Source of the DNA: Casp-actino8 sp964614655
GTDB lineage: Bacteria; Actinomycetota; Acidimicrobiia; Acidimicrobiales; Ilumatobacteraceae
Reading direction: 5' to 3'
NCBI GenBank assembly: GCA_964614655.1
Contig: CAZTPF010000018.1
Coordinates: forward strand, 1-36,554
Length of the DNA stretch: 36,554 nt
The translations under genes and the position numbers were made by a program. This document shows, piece after piece, positions 32,343 to 36,554 of the stretch (its first letter is position 1; each line of letters begins with the position of its first letter). A model generated the notes under the pieces. It did not search any database. It saw only the letters and a list, made by a program, of their open reading frames with translations, and was not told the origin of the DNA.

Positions 32343-32350
32343 CGATCACC

Positions 32351-32761
32351 ATGGCCCTCGCCCTCGATCCCCGCTACGTCATCGAAGTTCGTACCTCGGC
32401 CCGTCCCCGCCCCGACATGGCGACGATCTATCGCCGCCGTCGCCTGGTGGTCGCCGCCCTGGCCCTGATCCTGACGGTTGCCGCCTCCGCCGGCATCCGT
32501 TCACTGGCGAGCCGCGGAGACGGTGCTGCCCCCGTCTCCGCGGTGACGCCCGGTTCGCCGACGGCAGGCCAGATATCTGGCGTCGACGTGTCAGGGGCCT
32601 ACGTGATCAGTGAGGGTGTCTACGTGGTGCAGCCGGGCGACACCATGTGGTCGATTGCCTCGTCGCTCACGTCTGGCAGTATCCGCGGCTACGTGGCCGA
32701 CCTGGTGGCCCTGAACGGCGGAGCGTCACTCGACGTCGGCCAGATCCTCGTCCTGCCCTGA
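32351..32761 (+). CDS. LysM-domain membrane protein, probable SOS-induced cell-division suppressor (DivS/ChiZ/YneA-like)
   Basis: The 136-residue protein has a basic N-terminus (about 15-30), one transmembrane helix (about 31-50), a Gly/Pro/Ser linker, and a C-terminal LysM domain from about 91 ('YVVQPGDTMWSIASSL') to the end. Location and layout match Rv2719c (ChiZ) of Mycobacterium and DivS of Corynebacterium, which lie beside lexA, are damage-induced and delay septation; in Bacillus, YneA fills the same role and position. Two perfect LexA boxes in its promoter support this. The exact division target is unknown. nrdR follows 44 bases downstream. Confidence 0.85.
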   Translation: MALALDPRYVIEVRTSARPRPDMATIYRRRRLVVAALALILTVAASAGIRSLASRGDGAAPVSAVTPGSPTAGQISGVDVSGAYVISEGVYVVQPGDTMWSIASSLTSGSIRGYVADLVALNGGASLDVGQILVLP

Positions 32762-32791
32762 CCGTGCCCCGAACCCTCACGGCCACAGGGC

Positions 32792-32797
32792 TACCCT
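32792..32797 (+). promoter_or_regulatory. Putative leaderless -10 element of nrdR
   Basis: TACCCT ends 8 bases before the ATG at 32806; CCGAAC at 32769-32774 is a possible weak -35 at 17-base spacing. Confidence 0.5.
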
Positions 32798-32805
32798 GTC
32801 GGGCC

Positions 32806-33267
32806 ATGAGGTGCGTGATCTGCCGCCACGACGACACCAAAGTCGTCGACTCGCGAACGGCCGAGGACGGCGGGGCCATTCGGCGTCGCCGGGAGTGCCC
32901 GGCCTGTGGTCATCGATTCACCACGTACGAACGGGTCGACGAGGTTGCCCTCATGGTTGCCAAGACCAAGGGTGGTCGCGAACCCTTCGATCCGGCGAAG
33001 ATCACGTCGGGTGTCATGGCGGCGGCCAAAGGACGACCAATCGATGCCGAGGCGGCGACCATGCTCGCTGAGTCGGTCGAAGAAGAACTCCGCCTCACGG
33101 GGTCGGCCGAGGTGACCAGCGCTCGTGTGGGGTTGGCGGTGCTCGAGCGTCTTCGAGAACTCGACGACGTCACATATCTACGTTTCGCGAGCGTCTACAA
33201 GAACTTCGATGCCGCCGAGGACTTCCAGCGCGAGGTCGCACTCCTCGACAAAACTCCCGTCGTCTGA
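32806..33267 (+). CDS. nrdR: Transcriptional repressor NrdR
   Basis: The 153-residue protein has the NrdR layout: a zinc ribbon with C3-x2-C6 (RCVICRH) and C31-x2-C34 (ECPACGHRF), and an ATP-cone from about 46 to 136 ('LMVAKTKGGREPFDPAKITSGVMAAAK'). NrdR senses ATP/dATP through the cone and represses ribonucleotide reductase genes at paired NrdR boxes. The target nrdJ lies 2.8 kb downstream and carries such boxes. In other actinobacteria nrdR is often directly next to nrdJ; here a molybdopterin oxidoreductase and a small ORF separate them. Confidence 0.96.
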   Translation: MRCVICRHDDTKVVDSRTAEDGGAIRRRRECPACGHRFTTYERVDEVALMVAKTKGGREPFDPAKITSGVMAAAKGRPIDAEAATMLAESVEEELRLTGSAEVTSARVGLAVLERLRELDDVTYLRFASVYKNFDAAEDFQREVALLDKTPVV

Positions 33268-33274
33268 TCCGATC

Positions 33275-33280
33275 TAGAGT
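33275..33280 (+). promoter_or_regulatory. Putative leaderless -10 element of the molybdopterin oxidoreductase gene
   Basis: TAGAGT ends 6 bases before GTG 33287; the gene would be transcribed independently of nrdR. Confidence 0.5.
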
Positions 33281-33286
33281 CGCCTC

Positions 33287-35554
33287 GTGGGCGAGCTCAT
33301 CACCAAGTACCGCACGTGTCCCTTGTGCGAAGCGACCTGCGGTCTCGAAGTCACGGTCGAGATCTCGCCATCGGGACCGCGGGTGACGCGAATCCGCGGC
33401 GATCGCGACGACGTCTTCTCGCACGGCTACATCTGCCCGAAGGGCTCCACCCTGAAGCAGCTGCACGACGATCCCGACCGTCTGCGAAAGCCGCTCGTGA
33501 AGCGCAATGGGCGTCACGTCGAAGTGGAGTGGGCCGAGGCCTGGGACGAGATCGCCGGTCGACTCACCGACATCGTCGAACAGCACGGTCGTGAATCGAT
33601 CGCGACCTACTTGGGGAACCCGGGCGCCCACAATCTGGCGCCGATGATGTACAACCGCACATTGCTGCAGGCGCTCGGTACCAAACGTCGATTCAGTGCG
33701 TCGACCGTCGACCAGATGCCCAAGCAAGTGGCGGCTGGCTACATGTTCGGCACTCCGGTGAGTGTTCCGGTTCCCGACCTCGACCACACCGACTACGTGC
33801 TGATGCTCGGCGCCAATCCGTACGCGTCGAACGGAAGTCTGTGTACGGCACCGGATTTCCCGGGACGCCTCGAGTCGTTACGCGCCCGTGGCGGCCGTCT
33901 GGTGGTGGTCGACCCGCGGCGGAGTCGGACCGTCGAAGAGGCCGACGAGTGGATCGCCATTCGTCCCGGTGCCGACGCGCACCTCTTGATGGCGATCGTC
34001 AACGTGTTGTTCGCCGACGACCTGGTGGCGATCGACGATCGACTGGCTCCGCACCTCGCCGGTCTCGACGAGTTGCGGGTGGTGAGCGCGCCGTTCACAC
34101 CCGAGCGAGTGGCGGACGCGACTGGCGTCTCGGCGTCGACGATCCGTCGAGTGGCTCGTGAACTCGCCGAAGCACCGACCTCGGTCGTGTACGGCCGAAT
34201 CGGGACCACGACGACCGAGTTCGGAACCACGGCGTCATGGCTCGTCGACGTCGTCAACACTCTCACCGGCAACCTCGATCGGCGTGGCGGTGCGATGTTC
34301 ACGGCACCCGTGATCGGCAATCCGACCACACGGGGCAAGGCCGGTTCGGGCGCCGGATTCCGCATCGGACGCGGCGGAGGTCGCACGGTGGTGAGCGGCT
34401 ATCCCGAAGTGATGGGCGAGTATCCGGTGGCTGCATTGGCCGAGGAGATCGAGGAGGCCGGCGACGATCGAATCCGCGCGCTGGTGACCGTGGCCGGCAA
34501 TCCGGTGTTGTCGACACCGCATTCAGAACGTCTCGCTCGTGCTCTCGACTCGCTCGACTTCATGGTGAGCGTCGACATCTATCTGAACGAGACCACTCGT
34601 CATGCCGACGTGATCCTTCCGCCTCCCTCGCAATTGCAGCGCGATCACTACGACGTCGCGCTCTACGGATTCGCGATTCGCAACGTCGCGAACTACAGCG
34701 AGGCGGTTCTTCCACTCGACGACGATCAGCCCGACGAATGGGAGATCCTCCTCAAGTTGGCTCTGATCGCACAGGGTTTCGGTCCCGACGCCGACGTGCT
34801 GGCCGCCGACGACGCGAACGTCGACGGACTGATTCGTCATTCGGTCGGCGACCCGTCGTCGTCGATTCATGGTCGAGACGCCGACGAGATTCGTTCGCTG
34901 CTCGACGCGTCGGGGCGTCGCGGTCCGGCGCGCCTGCTCGACTTCATGTTGCAGACCGGACCGTACGGCGCGGCCTTCGGTGCGGTCGAGAACGGAGCAA
35001 GCCTCGATCTGCTCCTCGCCAACCCGCACGGCGTCGATTACGGCGCGTTGCAACCGCGCCTTCCCGATGCGTTGCGGACTCGTTCGGGACTGGTCGAACT
35101 CGCGCCCGACGAGTTGCTCGCCGACGTCGCGCGTCTCGCGTCGTCGATCGACGATCTCGTCTCCCGCGAACTCGTGCTCGTCGGTCGTCGACACCTTCGA
35201 TCGAACAACTCCTGGATGCACAACATCGAGGTGCTGGTGAAGGGCAAACCCCGCTGCACACTTCACGTTCATCCCGACGACGCGGCGCGTCTCGGTGTGC
35301 GCGACGGGCACCATGCGCGTGTTGCATCACGAGTCGGCGAAGTCGACGCCGTCGTGGAAGTCACCGAAGACATCCGCCCCGGCGTGGTGAGCCTGCCCCA
35401 CGGCTGGGGTCATGGCCTGCCGGGAACCCGGCTGAACGTGGCCGCCGAGCGAGCCGGGGTCAACTCGAACGTGCTCACCGACGACCGGGCTCTCGATCCG
35501 CTATCGGGTACGTCGGTTCTGAACGGCATCCCGGTCACGGTTGTCCCCATCTGA
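33287..35554 (+). CDS. Molybdopterin oxidoreductase (Mo-bisMGD, Rv0197-like), single subunit
   Basis: The 755-residue protein has the N-terminal [4Fe-4S] ligands C11-x2-C14-x3-C18...C50 (RTCPLCEATCG; YICPKG), the molybdopterin domains ('LMLGANPYASNGS', 'VVVDPRRSRT', 'VTVAGNPVLSTP', 'ADVILPPPSQLQRDHYD') and the C-terminal MGD-binding domain with 'RSNNSWMHN' and 'HGWGHG'. At the usual Mo-ligand position the sequence reads STVDQMP, which suggests Asp (D142) rather than Cys, SeCys or Ser. No electron-transfer or membrane-anchor subunit and no Tat signal is seen, so it is probably cytoplasmic. The substrate is unknown. Confidence 0.88.
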   Translation: MGELITKYRTCPLCEATCGLEVTVEISPSGPRVTRIRGDRDDVFSHGYICPKGSTLKQLHDDPDRLRKPLVKRNGRHVEVEWAEAWDEIAGRLTDIVEQHGRESIATYLGNPGAHNLAPMMYNRTLLQALGTKRRFSASTVDQMPKQVAAGYMFGTPVSVPVPDLDHTDYVLMLGANPYASNGSLCTAPDFPGRLESLRARGGRLVVVDPRRSRTVEEADEWIAIRPGADAHLLMAIVNVLFADDLVAIDDRLAPHLAGLDELRVVSAPFTPERVADATGVSASTIRRVARELAEAPTSVVYGRIGTTTTEFGTTASWLVDVVNTLTGNLDRRGGAMFTAPVIGNPTTRGKAGSGAGFRIGRGGGRTVVSGYPEVMGEYPVAALAEEIEEAGDDRIRALVTVAGNPVLSTPHSERLARALDSLDFMVSVDIYLNETTRHADVILPPPSQLQRDHYDVALYGFAIRNVANYSEAVLPLDDDQPDEWEILLKLALIAQGFGPDADVLAADDANVDGLIRHSVGDPSSSIHGRDADEIRSLLDASGRRGPARLLDFMLQTGPYGAAFGAVENGASLDLLLANPHGVDYGALQPRLPDALRTRSGLVELAPDELLADVARLASSIDDLVSRELVLVGRRHLRSNNSWMHNIEVLVKGKPRCTLHVHPDDAARLGVRDGHHARVASRVGEVDAVVEVTEDIRPGVVSLPHGWGHGLPGTRLNVAAERAGVNSNVLTDDRALDPLSGTSVLNGIPVTVVPI

Positions 35555-35561
35555 GGGCCCC

Positions 35562-35637
35562 TCGTCCACAGGACCTTCCACAGGCTTTTCCCCACAAAAA
35601 ACCGCTAATTCACACGGTTGTCCACTTCCTTCCCACA
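35562..35637. promoter_or_regulatory. Cluster of DnaA-box-like sequences with an AT-rich core
   Basis: Five CCACA-ending motifs lie within 76 bases of non-coding DNA: TCGTCCACA (35562-35570), CCTTCCACA (35574-35582), TTCCCCACA (35588-35596), TTGTCCACT (35618-35626) and CTTCCCACA (35629-35637). The first and fourth match the actinobacterial DnaA box TTGTCCACA at 8 of 9 positions, the third at 7 of 9; the others are weak. An AT-richer stretch (35596-35612) lies between the third and fourth. DnaA binding is inferred only. Confidence 0.4.
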
Positions 35638-35649
35638 GGGGGTCGCCCG

Positions 35650-35655
35650 TACGGT
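35650..35655 (+). promoter_or_regulatory. Putative leaderless -10 element of the 81-aa ORF
   Basis: TACGGT ends 6 bases before GTG 35662, the same geometry as at nth, hisC, dnaG and lexA. Confidence 0.4.
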
Positions 35656-35661
35656 GACGGG

Positions 35662-35907
35662 GTGACACAGGGGTGGTTGCCGGAGCGTGGCGAGGAGACT
35701 CGCGAGGTGCTGTTGCCGGGGCGGTCGGGGCGACCCGACGGCCGAGGCGAGCGTCGGATGGGCAGCTGGATCGGGCAGGAGTTCGATCTGAACCTACGGG
35801 ACGGCACCACCCCTGTGGAACGACGTTTTGACGATTCGTACAACCGCGACCACCGGGAGAAGGCACGTATGCAGGGACTTCGCGAACAATCGTTGACATG
35901 GTCGTAG
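35662..35907 (+). CDS. Small hypothetical protein (81 aa)
   Basis: From GTG 35662 this frame encodes 81 residues with mostly G/C third positions. The N-terminal half is Gly/Arg-rich and probably flexible; the C-terminal half (about 34-81: 'GSWIGQEFDLNLRDG', 'ERRFDDSYNRDHREKARMQGL') looks like an ordered, charged helical segment. I recognise no family. The frame is also open far upstream, but that part runs out of frame through the oxidoreductase and is a shadow. Support comes from the leaderless-type -10; its last codons overlap the -35 of nrdJ. Confidence 0.45.
   Translation: MTQGWLPERGEETREVLLPGRSGRPDGRGERRMGSWIGQEFDLNLRDGTTPVERRFDDSYNRDHREKARMQGLREQSLTWS
35884..35895. promoter_or_regulatory. 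LexA box-like site over the nrdJ -35
   Basis: GAACAATCGTTG matches GAAC-N4-GTTC at 7 of 8 fixed positions and ends within the TTGACA at 35893. The arrangement resembles site 2 over the lexA -35. Confidence 0.35.
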
Positions 35908-35924
35908 TTACACTGCTGTAATCT
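35893..35924 (+). promoter_or_regulatory. nrdJ promoter
   Basis: TTGACA (35893-35898) is followed by TGTAAT (35917-35922) at 18-base spacing, or TAATCT (35919-35924) at 20. The transcript should begin near 35930, giving a leader of about 125 bases. TTACA-CTGC-TGTAA (35909-35922) is also a perfect inverted repeat over the -10. Confidence 0.55.
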
Positions 35925-35939
35925 CACAACCACTTGTGG
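35924..35939. promoter_or_regulatory. NrdR box-like site 1
   Basis: TCACAACCACTTGTGG covers the predicted nrdJ start site and contains most of the palindrome ACCACTTGTGGT (35929-35940). It agrees with the NrdR consensus (acaCwAtATaTwGtgt) at 10 of 16 positions. Confidence 0.45.
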
Positions 35940-35964
35940 TGGGACGCGCGCCGGGGGTCCGCAA

Positions 35965-35980
35965 ACACCACATCTTGTGC
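35965..35980. promoter_or_regulatory. NrdR box-like site 2
   Basis: ACACCACATCTTGTGC agrees with the NrdR consensus at 12 of 16 positions and begins exactly 41 bases after site 1, about four helical turns, as expected for sites bound by one NrdR oligomer. Confidence 0.55.
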
Positions 35981-36041
35981 TCTCCTGAACACGCTTTTTC
36001 AACCGACCGACCCCACTTCCGACACCCGATCTCCACACCAG

Positions 36042-36048
36042 AAAAGGA
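36042..36048 (+). promoter_or_regulatory. Ribosome binding site of nrdJ
   Basis: AAAAGGA lies 6 bases before the ATG at 36055. Confidence 0.65.
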
Positions 36049-36054
36049 CCCGAC

Positions 36055-36554
36055 ATGTCTCTCGCACCCGACCGTCTCGCCATCGGCATCAACCGACATT
36101 TCACGACGGCTGGGGTGCATCCGTACGACCAGGTCGAGTGGGAGAAGCGGGACGCCCGGATCTCGAACTGGAAGGACGGCTCGGTCGCCTTCGAGCAGCT
36201 CGGGGTCGAATTCCCGACCACGTGGTCGCTGAACGCCACCAACATCGTGGCTCAGAAGTACTTCCGCGGCACCCCCGGCACCCCTGAGCGGGAGTCGTCG
36301 CTGCGTCAGGTCATCGACCGCGTCGTCGACACCATCACCCAGTGGGGTCGTGAGGGCGGCTACTTCGTCGACGAGTCCGAGGCGGCCTCGTTCAGCGACG
36401 AGTTGAAGTTCATCCTCGTGACGCAGCGAGCCGCCTTCAACAGCCCGGTTTGGTTCAACATCGGCGTGAAGGGTGTTCCGCAGCAGGCGAGCGCCTGCTT
36501 CATCCTGGCCGTCGACGACACCATGGACGGAATCCTCAACTGGTACCGCGAAGA
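36055..36554 (+). CDS. nrdJ: Adenosylcobalamin-dependent (class II) ribonucleotide reductase, N-terminal part (3' truncated)
   Basis: The frame starts at ATG 36055 with a good SD and is still open at the window end (166 complete codons). It begins 'MSLAPDRLAIGINRHFTTAG', then 'WSLNATNIVAQKYFRGTPGTPERESSLRQVI', read here as NATNIVAQKYFRG and ESSLRQVIDRVVDTI, then 'QRAAFNSPVWFNIG' and 'QASACFILAVDDTMDGIL'. C148 (SACFI) is the first redox-active cysteine. This is the long actinobacterial NrdJ, which reduces ribonucleotides using coenzyme B12 without needing oxygen. Adjacent NrdR-like boxes and nrdR upstream point to dATP-dependent repression. No cobalamin riboswitch is visible in the leader. Confidence 0.93.
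   Translation, partial: MSLAPDRLAIGINRHFTTAGVHPYDQVEWEKRDARISNWKDGSVAFEQLGVEFPTTWSLNATNIVAQKYFRGTPGTPERESSLRQVIDRVVDTITQWGREGGYFVDESEAASFSDELKFILVTQRAAFNSPVWFNIGVKGVPQQASACFILAVDDTMDGILNWYRE

Noticed and set aside
34237..35661. A 556-aa forward frame overlapping the molybdopterin oxidoreductase
   Set aside because: It is an Arg/Ser-rich shadow frame typical of high-GC DNA; only its last 81 codons, after the oxidoreductase stop, could be real.
35925..36054. A cobalamin riboswitch in the nrdJ leader
   Set aside because: Class II reductase genes can have one, but the leader is only about 125 bases and I find no B12-box core (GCCACTG); NrdR-like boxes explain the region better.
1..36554. Mobile elements, CRISPR arrays, tRNA or rRNA genes, toxin-antitoxin or defence islands
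   Set aside because: I saw no transposase or integrase motifs, regular spaced repeats, cloverleaf sequences or rRNA cores; base composition and codon style are uniform throughout.

Overview
The window is a gene-dense stretch (roughly 95% coding) of a high-GC bacterial chromosome. The gene set points to an actinobacterium: a mycothiol synthase (MshD), LexA operators of the GAAC-N4-GTTC type, a lexA / LysM cell-division-suppressor / nrdR neighbourhood like that of mycobacteria and corynebacteria, a coenzyme-B12-dependent (class II) ribonucleotide reductase, and a short Rv0197-type molybdopterin oxidoreductase. The codon style and gene mix look to me like class Acidimicrobiia (Ilumatobacter-like), but that placement is inference. 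I see no mobile element, CRISPR array, prophage, tRNA or rRNA gene; this is housekeeping chromosome.

Layout. (1) 1-3968: the tail of an unknown acidic protein, an SRPBCC protein, a divergent ABC ATPase, a secreted coiled-coil M23 murein hydrolase, and a phosphotransferase/DUF6285 pair. (2) 3949-7723, minus strand: a tightly overlapped operon mshD-pepF-rlmN. (3) 7777-8619: endonuclease III and a small antiparallel gene. (4) 8705-14376: hisC-hisB-hisH-hisA-hisF with overlapping ends, then a homocysteine S-methyltransferase-like gene and an aldo/keto reductase. (5) 14366-18035: an alpha/beta hydrolase diverging from a lone GroES-like gene, followed by hisI, trpE and ygfZ. (6) 18060-22044: an M50 site-2-type protease (minus) and pyruvate phosphate dikinase. 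(7) 22099-31513: dnaG, an rpoD-type sigma factor, miaB-miaA, dapF-hflX, dapC and a small membrane protein. (8) 31491-36554: lexA diverging from a SOS-type LysM division suppressor, nrdR, a molybdopterin oxidoreductase, a small ORF, and the start of nrdJ.

How it works together. Most genes at the head of a transcription unit have a TANNNT hexamer ending 6-9 bases before the start codon and no Shine-Dalgarno sequence, which is the signature of leaderless mRNAs; genes inside operons instead overlap their neighbour (ATGA/GTGA) or carry an SD. The 32.1-32.4 kb region is a well-resolved divergent SOS control region: lexA and the LysM gene each have a sigma70-type promoter with 17-base spacing, and five LexA-box-like sequences cover both. 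nrdR sits two genes upstream of nrdJ, whose promoter carries two NrdR-box-like palindromes 41 bases apart and a near-LexA box on its -35, so DNA-damage response, division arrest and dNTP supply appear linked here. The DNA just upstream of nrdJ also has a cluster of DnaA-box-like sequences.

Limits: all functional names rest on reading motifs by eye; promoters and operators are sequence matches, not measured. I did not find a wholly new multi-gene system; the best candidates for a second look are the regulatory architecture at 32.1-32.4 kb and 35.5-36.0 kb, the leaderless pattern, and the small genes at 8413-8619 and 35662-35907.
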